Counted from the stretch's first letter, positions 7,646 to 16,156 are shown. The stretch is 64,000 nt of DNA from Streptomyces natalensis ATCC 27448 (GCF_000935125.1 NZ_JRKI01000061.1:806001-870000), one strand, 5' to 3'. A program made the numbers and translations. The notes: generated by a model from the letters alone, not told the origin.

Positions 7646-8071
7646 ATGCCGGAACCCGCCCATAAGGGCAAAGGTCGGGTCACTGCCTTCAGCGTGTTCG
7701 GCCCAGTCTTCGGCTACACGTCGGAACTCGTGGACGACCAGCAGATTGCGTACGTCGGCCCGCTGACGCCGGGCGTTCAGTGGCCGAAGCTCTGGCAGAT
7801 GGCAGCGCGATGCTGTCGCGACTCAGCGCAGGACCGGGAGAAGGCGCAGTGGATCACAACTCAGGCAACTCGCGCTTTCATCATGCACGCTGACCTTGTG
7901 ACGAAACTGCCCGATGCCGACTGGCACATAGATGGAGGCGGGCACCGGATCGATGTCTGCGGTTGGTCGAACCACGATGCACTGATCACGGGCAACATGG
8001 CCGTGCCCGATCTCACGCCCGAGCAGGTCTCGATGAAGTACACCTACTACCCGCACTACTTCGTCGACTGA
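7646..8071 (+). CDS. hypothetical protein
   Basis: A 141-residue protein; ATG 7646 with CCAGGAGAA upstream. It has no signal peptide or membrane segment. Landmarks are FSVFGPVFGYTSELVDDQQ, the helix around WITTQATRAFIMHADLVTKL, and a His/Trp-rich end (DADWHIDGGGHRID, YTYYPHYFVD). No family recognised. It follows the Cys-rich-tail gene after a hairpin, and a second strong hairpin follows it, so the two genes form their own transcription unit. Confidence 0.68.
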   Translation: MPEPAHKGKGRVTAFSVFGPVFGYTSELVDDQQIAYVGPLTPGVQWPKLWQMAARCCRDSAQDREKAQWITTQATRAFIMHADLVTKLPDADWHIDGGGHRIDVCGWSNHDALITGNMAVPDLTPEQVSMKYTYYPHYFVD

Positions 8072-8139
8072 GGGACAGCTGGGTTCGCAGGGCCCTGCCC
8101 CTGGGAAACGGACACTGCCCGCCGGGGCTTTGTGTGTGG

Positions 8140-8180
8140 ACGGCCCGGCTCTCTCGGGGGGGGCGAGAGAGCCGGGCCGT
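8140..8180. terminator. 17-bp perfect hairpin
   Basis: ACGGCCCGGCTCTCTCG pairs with CGAGAGAGCCGGGCCGT around a G7 loop. It separates the plus-strand gene ending at 8071 from the minus-strand gene ending at 8253 and can serve both. Confidence 0.85.
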
Positions 8181-8252
8181 CCTGCCCCTGCTCAAGGCCT
8201 TCTGGTCGGGGACGTTAGGCAGGCGAGGGACCGGCGCGTTGGCCCGCTGGGT

Positions 8253-8555
8253 CTACTGGGTCGGGCGGGCATCCTCCGGGTGCCCGTTTTCCTTGCGCGC
8301 CTTCATATCGCCGAGAATTTCCCACAAGGCGAGGCCGCTCTCTGCCTGAAGGACCTCGCTCAATTGCCGTTTCAGCAGAGCGCATCCAGGACAGTGGCCG
8401 GGCTCGGCGAGACCGGAACGAGGCACAGCGAGTGGATCTACGGCGTAGGCTTGCGCGCGCTGCTCGGCGAGGGCCCCGCACACATCGCACCCGGGCTCCG
8501 GATCCGGATCCGACGTCGGTTCCATCAGGTGGACTTGGCGGCACCTGCGGGGCAT
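8253..8555 (-). CDS. small CxxC-CxxC protein
   Basis: 100 residues from ATG 8555, or 90 from ATG 8525. Two Cys pairs (GCDVCG and GHCPGCALL, ~33 residues apart) look like a zinc ribbon. The C-terminal half is a predicted helix (LLKRQLSEVLQAESGLALWE). The start overlaps the stop of the upstream gene as TGATG, so translation is probably coupled. Proteins of this kind are common beside WhiJ-like loci in Streptomyces; function unknown. Confidence 0.68.
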   Translation of the reverse strand: MPRRCRQVHLMEPTSDPDPEPGCDVCGALAEQRAQAYAVDPLAVPRSGLAEPGHCPGCALLKRQLSEVLQAESGLALWEILGDMKARKENGHPEDARPTQ

Positions 8556-8893
8556 CAGCCCACCACCTCCACCCCATGAATCCACCGCGGTCCGGCATCG
8601 ATACCGTGCACGGCAAGCCACAGCGCCCGCCGCCGCCCACGCTGCAATCGCCGCTCTCGCCGCTCTCGCCGCTCCTGCCATTCCTCAAGAGTGAGGATGT
8701 ACGGGCGGACCAGGGACGAGTCCTCGCCACGCAGCAGCCCCGAATCCCGGACGGACACACGTCGTGGAAGGACGAACGTCGGTGCGCCCTCGCGCCTTGC
8801 CGCGGGCGGTGTGCCGACCGACCGATGGCGGCCTGCCGCTGGCAGTAACCACTCCAACAGTGCCTCGGCGAGACGGGCGATACAGTTCCGCAT
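8555..8893 (-). CDS. small basic hypothetical protein near WhiJ-like locus
   Basis: 112 residues from ATG 8893. The frame is open further upstream, but MRNCIARLAEALLEWLLPA is the typical beginning of this Streptomyces family. It has RGEDSSLVRPYILTLEEW, a strongly charged Arg/Glu helix (QERRERRERRLQRGRRR), and a conserved ending GIDAGPRWIHGVEV. It is divergent from the HTH-DUF5753 gene at 9123, with a dyad between them, and is translationally coupled to the CxxC protein downstream. No function recognised. Confidence 0.7.
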   Translation of the reverse strand: MRNCIARLAEALLEWLLPAAGRHRSVGTPPAARREGAPTFVLPRRVSVRDSGLLRGEDSSLVRPYILTLEEWQERRERRERRLQRGRRRALWLAVHGIDAGPRWIHGVEVVG

Positions 8894-9047
8894 GTCGACC
8901 TGCTCTCTCAGGTTGGCCACGCCCCCGGACGCTTGCCCGTCGCGGGGGTTTCGCGTGGCGATCAGTCGTTGTCCGGACCCACCCAGGCGGATACCGGGTG
9001 TAGTTCGTTGGTCACCAGAACAACGCAACTTCCCGTAGGATCGGGAT

Positions 9048-9070
9048 ACTTCAGCGCGGAAAACTGAAGT
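9048..9070. promoter_or_regulatory. dyad ACTTCAG-N9-CTGAAGT
   Basis: A perfect 7-bp inverted repeat with 9-bp spacer in the 229-bp gap between the divergent 8893 and 9123 genes. The spacing equals that of the dyad at 38841-38863 before the other HTH-DUF5753/DUF397 locus. A candidate operator for the adjacent regulator. Confidence 0.55.
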
Positions 9071-9122
9071 CGCCACTCATACGGCTTCCCCGTCCGTGAT
9101 CGCATGACGAGAGGTCACAGCG

Positions 9123-9959
9123 TTGGACGAGACGAGCACATCCGAAGACTTCAATCAGCCGGTAAGCCCGCTTCAGCGCTTCGGGGCGGACGTCAGACGT
9201 GTGCGCCTGGGCCGCAAGATCACACAGAAGCAGCTGGGCAGAACGTCGGGTTACTCAGAGTCGTACATCAGCCAGGTCGAGTCCGGGAAGCTTCTGCCGA
9301 GCGAGAAGTTCGCCAACGCCTGTGACCTCATGTTCGGGACGAACGGGCTGTTCGCGGGCTTGCTCCATCGCATCGAGGAGGGGGACCACCCCTCACAGTT
9401 CGTGCCGTACGTCCAGTTGGAGCGGAAGGCTTCGGGCATCCTCGGCTTCTCGACGACCAGGGTCATGGGACTGCTTCAGACGAAGGAGTACGCACGTGCC
9501 ATCTTCCGCGCCGGGCATCCGTGCCTGCCGGAAGAGGCGATCGAGGGCAAGGTAGCCGCGCGCATAAGGCGACGTGATGTCCTCAGCCAGGACCGGCCGC
9601 CGACGCTGTGGACCGTACTGCACGAGGCGTGTTTGCGCACTCACGTAGGCGGTCCATCGGTCATGGCCGGTCAGCTCGAGTACCTGGTGGAGTTAGCCGC
9701 TCGCCCCGGCATTGATCTCCAGGTGATCCCCTTTGCGGCGGGGGCGGCTGCTGCACACTCGGTGGCGTTCACGTTGCTCACCTTCAACGACGTGCCCACG
9801 GTGTTGTACGCGGATGATCCGCAGGGAGGGAGGCTGTGCCGCAGGGCAACGCCCGTTGCGGCCGCCGTGCAAAACTACGATCGGCTGCGGGCACACGCAA
9901 TGCCCCCTGACGAGTCGCTGGCCTTCATCAAGACTGTGCGCGAGGAGTACACGCCATGA
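9123..9959 (+). CDS. HTH (XRE) regulator with DUF5753 domain
   Basis: A 278-residue protein starting at TTG 9123 with GAGAGG upstream. The HTH covers roughly residues 18-75 (FGADVRRVRLGRKITQKQLG, SGYSESYISQVESGKLLPSE). DUF5753 follows with STTRVMGLLQTKEYARAIF, LHEACLRTHVGGPSVMAGQ and IDLQVIPFAAGAAAAHSVAF. It overlaps the DUF397 gene by 4 bp (ATGA), the usual WhiJ/AbaA-type pair. It is only 24-29% alike by eye to the 5933 protein, so this is not a recent duplication. Confidence 0.88.
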   Translation: MDETSTSEDFNQPVSPLQRFGADVRRVRLGRKITQKQLGRTSGYSESYISQVESGKLLPSEKFANACDLMFGTNGLFAGLLHRIEEGDHPSQFVPYVQLERKASGILGFSTTRVMGLLQTKEYARAIFRAGHPCLPEEAIEGKVAARIRRRDVLSQDRPPTLWTVLHEACLRTHVGGPSVMAGQLEYLVELAARPGIDLQVIPFAAGAAAAHSVAFTLLTFNDVPTVLYADDPQGGRLCRRATPVAAAVQNYDRLRAHAMPPDESLAFIKTVREEYTP

Positions 9960-10174
9960 GCCCTGACTGGGAACTGACATCTGCTGATTGGATCAAGTCG
10001 TCTTACAGCTCATCGTCGGGCGGCGAGTGTGTGGAGTTCTCTCGAAGCTTCGCAGTATCCGGTCTGGTTCCTGTCAGGGATTCGAAGGACCCATCTGGAA
10101 CTGCGCTGACCATATCGGCGGACGCCTGGTCTTCGTTTGTCTCCGCCGTGAAGCGCGAGAAGTTCCGAGCCTAG
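9956..10174 (+). CDS. DUF397 protein
   Basis: A 72-residue protein with the family pattern: W-x-K-S-S-Y-S near the start (ADWIKSSYSSSSGGECVEF), VRDSKDPSGTALT in the middle, and a final AWSSFVSAVKREKF. DUF397 proteins are small cytosolic partners of HTH-DUF5753 regulators and are thought to modulate their DNA binding. It is coupled to the upstream gene by an ATGA overlap. A hairpin follows. Confidence 0.9.
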   Translation: MSPDWELTSADWIKSSYSSSSGGECVEFSRSFAVSGLVPVRDSKDPSGTALTISADAWSSFVSAVKREKFRA

Positions 10175-10199
10175 GCACCCTCCCAGAGTTCAAAGTGAG

Positions 10200-10223
10200 A
10201 GGCCCCCGTGATCGCGGGGGCCT
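10200..10223 (+). terminator. hairpin after DUF397
   Basis: AGGCCCCCG pairs with CGGGGGCCT around a 6-base loop, followed by TTCGTCGT. It ends the 9123-10174 operon. Confidence 0.8.
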
Positions 10224-10353
10224 TCGTCGTAGTGGTCGACGGTGAGTTCTTTCACGGCAGTCTCCCGTCGTCGAGGCGCAGTCGACTCCACCATGCCGAA
10301 CGGGACCGGCGCCGTTCCGCCGATCCCGTTCACCCGAATGAGAAAGTCGCAGG

Positions 10354-11631
10354 TCAGCCGATACGTTCCAGCACCACGGGCGAGGCGGCGAAGCCTGCAC
10401 CCGCCGCCCCGACCACGACCCCGCCCTCCAGCGCCTCCACCGCATACGGGATCTTCTCCGGCGTGTCCGTGTGAAGGGTCAGGAGCGGCTGGCCCGCCAC
10501 GACCGCGTCCCCCGGTTTGGCGTGGAGTTCTACGCCCGCGCCTGCCTGGACCGGGTCCTCCTTGCGGGCGCGGCCGGCGCCCAGGCGCCAGGCGGCGAGG
10601 CCGATGGCGTAGGCGTCGAGGGTGGTGAGGACGCCGGAGGACGGGGCGGTGATGACGTGCTGCCCGCGGGCCACCGGGAGGGGGGCGTCGGGGTCGCCGC
10701 CCTGGGCGGTGATCATGCGGCGCCAGTGGTCCATGGCGGTGCCGTCGGCGAGGGCCTTGGCGGGGTCGGTGTCCTTCAGGCCCGCCGCGTCGAGCATCTC
10801 GCGGGCGAGGGCGAGGGTCAGTTCCACGACGTCGGCGGGGCCGCCGCCGGCCAGGACCTCGACGGATTCGCGGACTTCGAGGGCGTTGCCGACGGTCCGG
10901 CCGAGGGGGGTGGCCATGTCGGTGAGCAGGGCCGTGGTCCGAACGCCGTGGTCGGTGCCCAACTCGACCATGGTGGCGGCGAGTTCACGGGCGTCGTCGA
11001 GGTTCTTCATGAAGGCGCCGGAGCCGACCTTGACGTCCAGGACGAGGGAGCCGGTGCCCTCGGCGATCTTCTTGGACATGATCGAGGAGGCGATGAGGGG
11101 GATGGACTCGACGGTGCCGGTGACATCCCGGAGGGCGTAGAGCTTTTTGTCGGCGGGGGCGAGGCCGTCACCCGCGGCGCAGATGACGGCGCCGGCGGAG
11201 CGCAGGACGTCCAGCATCTCGGTGTTGGAGAGGTGGGCGCGCCAGCCGGGAAGGGATTCGAGCTTGTCGAGGGTGCCGCCGGTGTGGCCCAGGCCGCGGC
11301 CGGAGAGCTGGGGGACGGCGGCGCCGCAGGCGGCGACGAGGGGGGCGAGGGGGAGGGTGATCTTGTCGCCGACGCCGCCCGTGGAGTGTTTGTCGGTGGT
11401 GGGGCGGGTGAGGGCGGAGAAGTCCATGCGCTCGCCGGAGGCGATCATGGCGGCGGTCCAGCGGGCGATCTCCGTGCGGTTCATGCCGTTGAGGAAGATG
11501 GCCATGGCCAGCGACGACATCTGTTCGTGGGCGACCTCGCCGCGGGTGTAGGCGTCGATGACCCAGTCGATCTGCTCGCCGGTCAGCTCGCCGCGGTCGC
11601 GCTTGGTGCGGATGACGGAGATGACGTCCAT
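10354..11631 (-). CDS. deoA: thymidine phosphorylase
   Basis: A 425-residue protein from ATG 11631 (GGAACC upstream; the open frame continues much further, but the family starts at MDVISVIRTKRD). The three-domain pyrimidine nucleoside phosphorylase fold is evident: KHSTGGVGDKITLPLAPLVA and GRGLGHTGGTLDKLESL bind phosphate and pyrimidine. The C-terminal domain has ARKEDPVQAGAGVELHAKPGD. It converts thymidine or deoxyuridine plus phosphate to the base and deoxyribose-1-phosphate in the cytosol. It is downstream of cdd and a nucleoside ABC importer, completing a salvage module. Confidence 0.95.
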   Translation of the reverse strand: MDVISVIRTKRDRGELTGEQIDWVIDAYTRGEVAHEQMSSLAMAIFLNGMNRTEIARWTAAMIASGERMDFSALTRPTTDKHSTGGVGDKITLPLAPLVAACGAAVPQLSGRGLGHTGGTLDKLESLPGWRAHLSNTEMLDVLRSAGAVICAAGDGLAPADKKLYALRDVTGTVESIPLIASSIMSKKIAEGTGSLVLDVKVGSGAFMKNLDDARELAATMVELGTDHGVRTTALLTDMATPLGRTVGNALEVRESVEVLAGGGPADVVELTLALAREMLDAAGLKDTDPAKALADGTAMDHWRRMITAQGGDPDAPLPVARGQHVITAPSSGVLTTLDAYAIGLAAWRLGAGRARKEDPVQAGAGVELHAKPGDAVVAGQPLLTLHTDTPEKIPYAVEALEGGVVVGAAGAGFAASPVVLERIG

Positions 11632-11678
11632 GGACGGTTCCTTTCGCACGGGTGGCTCCCGTTCTCTACGCCTACGTT

Positions 11679-11690
11679 CTACACGCATAG
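11679..11690. promoter_or_regulatory. CTACGCGCGTAG-like site before deoA
   Basis: CTACACGCATAG, 10 of 12 positions matching the perfect palindrome at 16215-16226, 48 bp upstream of the deoA start. A further CTACGCCTACG half-site lies at 11666-11676. Confidence 0.45.
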
Positions 11691-11691
11691 A

Positions 11692-11733
11692 CACGAGGGT
11701 GGCCAGACCGGACGGGATCCGGCCACCCTCGTG
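11692..11733 (-). terminator. hairpin between cdd and deoA
   Basis: CACGAGGGTGGCC pairs with GGCCACCCTCGTG around a 16-base loop, directly after the cdd stop codon (11736-11738). It would separate deoA, which has its own candidate operator, from the upstream operon. Confidence 0.7.
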
Positions 11734-11735
11734 CG

Positions 11736-12131
11736 TCAGGAGGCCAGATGCCCCGGCCCGAACGCATCCGGCAGGAGGTCGGACAGCGGCCGGACGCCGG
11801 CGGCCGTGTCGACCAGGAGGTCCGGGCCGCCGTGCTCGTACAGCAGCTGGCGGCAGCGGCCGCAGGGAACGAGGAGTTCGCCCGCGCCGTCGACGCAGGT
11901 GAAGGCCGTCAGCCGGCCGCCGCCGCCCGCGAACAGGGCGGAGACCAGGCCGCATTCGGCGCACAGCGCCAGGCCGTAGGAGGCGTTCTCGACGTTGCAG
12001 CCGGTGACGGTGCGGCCGTCGTCCACAAGGGCGGCGGCGCCGACGGGGTAGCCGGAATACGGGGCGTAGGCCCGGGACATCGCGTCCCGGGCCTGCGTCC
12101 GCAGTGACTCCCAGTCGGGAGCTGTGATCAC
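11736..12131 (-). CDS. cdd: cytidine deaminase
   Basis: A 131-residue protein, the usual length of the small tetrameric cytidine deaminases. The zinc site is VENASYGLALCAECG (Cys plus catalytic Glu) and LVPCGRCRQLLYE (two further Cys). It hydrolyses cytidine and deoxycytidine to (deoxy)uridine in the cytosol. The GTG start at 12131 overlaps the upstream permease stop (GTGA), so it is co-translated with the importer. I did not use the longer open frame because it runs antisense through the permease. Confidence 0.95.
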   Translation of the reverse strand: MITAPDWESLRTQARDAMSRAYAPYSGYPVGAAALVDDGRTVTGCNVENASYGLALCAECGLVSALFAGGGGRLTAFTCVDGAGELLVPCGRCRQLLYEHGGPDLLVDTAAGVRPLSDLLPDAFGPGHLAS

Positions 12132-13417
12132 TTGCCCTGGCCTCTCCGGTAGATCTTGCCGATGGCCTTCGGCGGCCGCAGCCGCTGCGCGGCCAGCGAG
12201 AGCACCAGCAGCGTAGCGATGTACGGGGCGACACCGACGATCTCCAGGGGGACCGTGTCGGTGGTGGCGTACCAGACGGCGAGCAGGGCGGCGGCGGCCA
12301 GGCTGATCGCGGCCTGGATGCGCTGCCCGCCGCGCAGCTTCCACAGCGCCAGGCCGACCAGCAGCACGGCGAGCAGGAGCAGCAGGGCGTGGACGGTGGG
12401 GCCGCCGCCGCGCAGCTGGAGCGCGTCCATGAAGCCGAACAGACCGGCGCCCATGGCGACACCACCCGGCCGCCAGTTGCCGAAGATCATGGTGGCGAGA
12501 CCGATGTAGCCGCGGCCGCCGGTCTGGCCGTCCTGGTAGATGTGGACGTAGATCGCCAGGAACGCGCCGCCGAGGCCGGCCAGCGCACCGGAGACGACCA
12601 CCGCCGCGTACTTGTAGCGGTAGACGTTGACGCCCAGCGACTCGGCCGCGATCGGGCCCTCGCCGCAGGAGCGCAGCCGCAGGCCGAAGGGGGAGCGCCA
12701 CAGGACGAAGAAGGTGAGCACGAAGACGACGGCGGTCGCCACGGTCAGCCAGGAGACGTTGGTGACCAGGGAGCCGGCGATGCCGGCCACGTCGGAGACC
12801 AGGAACCAGTGGTGCTGCTCGACGGCGGAGAGCCAGTGGGACAGGCCGGGGACGGTGAACGTCGGCATATCGGGCATCGGTGGCGACTGCTTGTCGTTGC
12901 CGCCGGCGGCCGCCGCCGCGCTGCCGTCCGCGCCGAACCACAGCTTGGCGAGGAACTGGGTCAGGCCGAGCGCCATGATGTTGATGGCGACGCCGGAGAT
13001 GATGTGGTCGACGCCGAAGGTGACGGTGACGACGGCGTGCAGCAGTCCGCCGAGCGCGCCGCCGAGAATACCGGCCGCCGCCGCGGCCCACGGGCCGTGC
13101 TGCCAGCCGACCGCGCCCGCGGAGAAGGCGCCGAGCATCATCATGCCTTCGAGGCCGATGTTGATGACCCCGGACCGCTCGGCCCACAGACCGCCCAGGC
13201 CGGCCAGGCCGATCGGTACGGCGGCGTTGAGCGCGGCGGTGTACTGGCCGGATTCGGTCAGGTTGGTGGCGCCGGTGATCACCCGCAGCAGGGACAGCAG
13301 GATCAGGCTGCCCGAGACGATCAGCAGGACCTTGGGGTAGCTGAGCTTGGCCCGGGGGGTCTTGGGCTTGTGGTGCTGGGGGCTCTGGTCGACCGGAGCC
13401 GTGAGGTTCGTACTCAC
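12128..13417 (-). CDS. nucleoside ABC transporter permease (second subunit)
   Basis: A 429-residue protein with about ten transmembrane segments. It has GLGGLWAERSGVINIGLEGMM, the hallmark of the permeases that pair with BMP-type lipoproteins, and SPFGLRLRSCGEGPIAAESLGV as the ATPase-coupling loop. The N-terminal ~25 residues are hydrophilic and Pro-rich. It overlaps its neighbour on both sides by 4 bp. With the permease at 13414 it would form the heterodimeric channel for purine/pyrimidine nucleosides; family members are RnsD/NupQ-like. Confidence 0.9.
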   Translation of the reverse strand: MSTNLTAPVDQSPQHHKPKTPRAKLSYPKVLLIVSGSLILLSLLRVITGATNLTESGQYTAALNAAVPIGLAGLGGLWAERSGVINIGLEGMMMLGAFSAGAVGWQHGPWAAAAAGILGGALGGLLHAVVTVTFGVDHIISGVAINIMALGLTQFLAKLWFGADGSAAAAAGGNDKQSPPMPDMPTFTVPGLSHWLSAVEQHHWFLVSDVAGIAGSLVTNVSWLTVATAVVFVLTFFVLWRSPFGLRLRSCGEGPIAAESLGVNVYRYKYAAVVVSGALAGLGGAFLAIYVHIYQDGQTGGRGYIGLATMIFGNWRPGGVAMGAGLFGFMDALQLRGGGPTVHALLLLLAVLLVGLALWKLRGGQRIQAAISLAAAALLAVWYATTDTVPLEIVGVAPYIATLLVLSLAAQRLRPPKAIGKIYRRGQGK

Positions 13418-14529
13418 GAGGACACCTCCGCCTTCTCGGTCTTACGGGCCTGGGCGGCGAGCTCCGCGCCGACCTGCCGCTGCTGGAGTCTGAGGCCGTA
13501 GCGCCGCACGAGTTCGTAGGCGACGACGACGCACAGGACGATGACGCCCTGCATCACGCCGACGATCTCCTGCTGGTAGTCCTCGAATTCGAGCTGGGTG
13601 CCGGTCCGTTCGAGGAAGCCCCACAGCAGCGCGGCGGCGGCCATTCCGACCGGGTGGTTGCGGCCCAGCAGCGCGATGGCGATGCCGGTGAAGCCGATGC
13701 CGATGGGGAAGTCGGTGCCGTAGTTGTACGACTCGCCGAGCAGCGTCGGCATGCCGATCAGGCCGGCTGCGGCGCCGGACAGCAGCATGGAGGTGACGAT
13801 CATCCGCTTGACGCCGACACCGCCCGCCTCGGCCGCGGACTCGGACTGGCCGACCGTGCGGAGGTCGAAGCCGAAGCGGGTGCGGTTGAGCACGAACCAG
13901 TACGCGAAGCCGACGACGACGGCGACGACGAGGAAGCCGTCGAGGGGAGCGGGCTGGGTGGGGATGCTGAAGAAATGGCTGGAGGCCGGGAGGCTCGGCG
14001 TGTGGAAGAGGTTGCCGTCCTTGACCGCGAGCCGGCCGTCCTGGAGGAAGTAGCCGATGACCGCGGCCGCGATGGCGTTCAGCATGATCGTGGTGATCAC
14101 CTCGCTGACGCCGCGCGTGGTCTTCAGCAGGCCCGCGATGCCCGCCCAGACCGAGCCGACCAGCATCGCGACGAGGATGATCAGCGGGATCTGGAGGAAG
14201 CCGGGGAGCGTCAGCGCACCGCCGACCACGGCGGCGAAGAACGCCGCGATGCGGTACTGGCCGTCGACGCCGATGTTGAAGAGGTTCATCCGGAAGCCGA
14301 TGGCGACGGCCAGCGCGGACAGGTAGTACGGAACCGCCTTGTTGATGATCCAGACCTGGCTGTCGCTCTTGGAGCCGAAGTCGAGCATCACCGCGTAGGC
14401 GTGCAGCGGGTCCTTGCCGGTGGCCAGGATGATCACCGAGGTGATCAGCAGGGCGGCCACGATGGCGAGTACGGGGGCGGCGATCCCGAGGATCACCTTG
14501 TTCTTGTCGAACCTGGCGGACTTCTTCAC
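13414..14529 (-). CDS. nucleoside ABC transporter permease (first subunit)
   Basis: A 371-residue, multi-pass protein. AIGFRMNLFNIGVDGQYRIAAF and TTRGVSEVITTIMLNAIAA are conserved in RnsC/NupP-type permeases, and FGFDLRTVGQSESAAEAGGV is the coupling helix facing the ATPase. The last 25 residues are charged and cytosolic. The start overlaps the ATPase gene end by 4 bp, and the whole importer reads as one operon from the ATPase to cdd. Confidence 0.9.
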   Translation of the reverse strand: MKKSARFDKNKVILGIAAPVLAIVAALLITSVIILATGKDPLHAYAVMLDFGSKSDSQVWIINKAVPYYLSALAVAIGFRMNLFNIGVDGQYRIAAFFAAVVGGALTLPGFLQIPLIILVAMLVGSVWAGIAGLLKTTRGVSEVITTIMLNAIAAAVIGYFLQDGRLAVKDGNLFHTPSLPASSHFFSIPTQPAPLDGFLVVAVVVGFAYWFVLNRTRFGFDLRTVGQSESAAEAGGVGVKRMIVTSMLLSGAAAGLIGMPTLLGESYNYGTDFPIGIGFTGIAIALLGRNHPVGMAAAALLWGFLERTGTQLEFEDYQQEIVGVMQGVIVLCVVVAYELVRRYGLRLQQRQVGAELAAQARKTEKAEVSS

Positions 14530-16088
14530 TCGGACCCACCTTCCTCCGTGCGGCCCTCGGCGGGGCCGTCCTCGGACACGGTCAGGTGGCCGGTAGCGGC
14601 GCCGGTCATGGCCGAGCCCAACTCCTCCGGGGTGATGGTGGCGGGGTCCGCGTCCGCGACCAGGCGGCCGCGGTACATCACCCGCAGGGTGTCGGACAGC
14701 CCGATGAGTTCGTCCAGGTCGGCGGAGATCAGCAGGACGGCCAGCCCTTCGCGGCGGGCCTCGCGTATCTGGTCCCAGATCTGTGCCTGGGCGCCGACGT
14801 CCACGCCCCGGGTGGGGTGCGCGGCGATCAGCAGCTTGGGGTGATGGCTCATCTCACGGCCGACGATCAGCTTCTGCTGGTTGCCGCCGGAGAGCGAGGC
14901 CGCGGTGACCTCGATGCCGGGGGTACGGACGTCGTACTCGGCGACGATCCGCTCGGTGTCGGCGCGGGCGGCCTTCAGGTCGAGCAGCAGGCCCTTGGCG
15001 TTGGGCTTCTCGGTGACATGGCCCAGGATGCGGTTCTCCCACAGGGGGGCCTCCAGCAGCAGGCCGTGCCGGTGGCGGTCCTCGGGGATGTAGCCGATGC
15101 CGTCCTCACGCCGGGTGCGGGTGGGCAGACGGCTGATGTCGCTGCCGTCCAGCGTGATGGTGCCGCTGTCGGGGTCGCGCATGCCCATGATGGCCTCGAC
15201 CAGTTCGGCCTGGCCGTTGCCCTCCACACCCGCGATGCCCAGGACCTCGCCCTTGTGGATGGTCAGCGACACATCGTCCAGGACGATGCGCTCGACTCCC
15301 TCGGCGTCGGCGGTGCTCAGCCGCAGCCCTTCGGCCTTCAGCATCTCCACATCCGTGACGGTGGACTCGCGGGTCTGCGGAGAGGGCAGTTCGCTGCCGA
15401 CCATCAGCTCGGCGAGCTGCTTGGGCGTGGTCTCGCCGGGGACGACGGAGGCGACGGTGGTGCCGCGCCGGATGACGGTGATGTCATCGGCGACCGAGAG
15501 CACCTCTCCCAGCTTGTGGGAGATGAAGATGACGGTCAGGCCCTCGGCCTTGAGCTCACGCAGGTTGTCGAAGAGCGCATCGACCTCCTGCGGGACCAGG
15601 ACGGCGGTCGGCTCGTCGAGGATGAGCGTACGGGCGCCGCGGTAGAGAACCTTGAGGATCTCCACCCGCTGGCGGTCGGCGACGCCGAGGTCCTCGACGA
15701 GGACGTCGGGGCGGACACCGAGGCCGTAGCGCTCGGAGATCTTGAGGATCTCGGTGCGGGCCTTGCCGCCGATGCCGTGCAGCTTCTCGCCGCCGAGAAC
15801 GACGTTCTCCAGAACGGTGAGGTTGTCGGCGAGCATGAAGTGCTGGTGCACCATGCCGATGCCGCGGGCGATGGCGTCGGCCGGGCTGTGGAAGCTCACC
15901 CGTTCGCCGTCGATGCCGATGGTGCCCTCGTCCGGCTTCTGCATGCCGTAGAGGATCTTCATCAGCGTGGACTTGCCCGCGCCGTTCTCGCCGACCAGCG
16001 CGTGCACGGTGCCGCGGCGGATGGTGATGTCGATGTCGTGGTTGGCGACTACTCCCGGGAACCGCTTGGTGATCCCGCGGAGTTCCAC
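14526..16088 (-). CDS. nucleoside ABC transporter ATP-binding protein (double NBD)
   Basis: At least 520 residues with two nucleotide-binding domains, as in sugar and BMP-type nucleoside importers. NBD1 has Walker A GENGAGKST, Walker B LILDEPTA and the RxGTTVAS region. NBD2 has a degenerate Walker A (GVEGNGQAELVEA), signature LSGGNQQKLIVGRE and a degenerate Walker B. The only canonical start is GTG 16088, which begins right at the domain with no ribosome-binding site. Eighteen codons upstream in frame is an ATC (16142-16140) that is 8 nt after a perfect AAGGAG, so the protein may start there. Confidence 0.9.
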   Translation of the reverse strand: MELRGITKRFPGVVANHDIDITIRRGTVHALVGENGAGKSTLMKILYGMQKPDEGTIGIDGERVSFHSPADAIARGIGMVHQHFMLADNLTVLENVVLGGEKLHGIGGKARTEILKISERYGLGVRPDVLVEDLGVADRQRVEILKVLYRGARTLILDEPTAVLVPQEVDALFDNLRELKAEGLTVIFISHKLGEVLSVADDITVIRRGTTVASVVPGETTPKQLAELMVGSELPSPQTRESTVTDVEMLKAEGLRLSTADAEGVERIVLDDVSLTIHKGEVLGIAGVEGNGQAELVEAIMGMRDPDSGTITLDGSDISRLPTRTRREDGIGYIPEDRHRHGLLLEAPLWENRILGHVTEKPNAKGLLLDLKAARADTERIVAEYDVRTPGIEVTAASLSGGNQQKLIVGREMSHHPKLLIAAHPTRGVDVGAQAQIWDQIREARREGLAVLLISADLDELIGLSDTLRVMYRGRLVADADPATITPEELGSAMTGAATGHLTVSEDGPAEGRTEEGGSE

Positions 16089-16139
16089 CGCCGGTGCGGC
16101 GGCGGGGGCGCTGTCTGCCTGGGTGCTGCTGGACGCTTT

Positions 16140-16156
16140 GATGGCGCACTCTCCTT
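16140..16156 (-). promoter_or_regulatory. strong ribosome-binding site before an in-frame ATC
   Basis: AAGGAG (16156-16151) is followed after 8 nt by ATC AAA GCG in frame with the ABC ATPase. No ATG, GTG or TTG occurs in that frame between this codon and GTG 16088. It suggests initiation at a rare AUC codon, or a start codon lost by mutation. Confidence 0.5.

Noticed and set aside
11632..12465. Apparent N-terminal extension of thymidine phosphorylase to 703 residues
   Set aside because: The upstream part is antisense-type junk through cdd and a hairpin; family start and ribosome-binding site are at 11631.
12132..13187. N-terminal extension of cytidine deaminase
   Set aside because: It is an out-of-frame reading of the permease gene; the GTG at 12131 overlaps the permease stop as in coupled genes.
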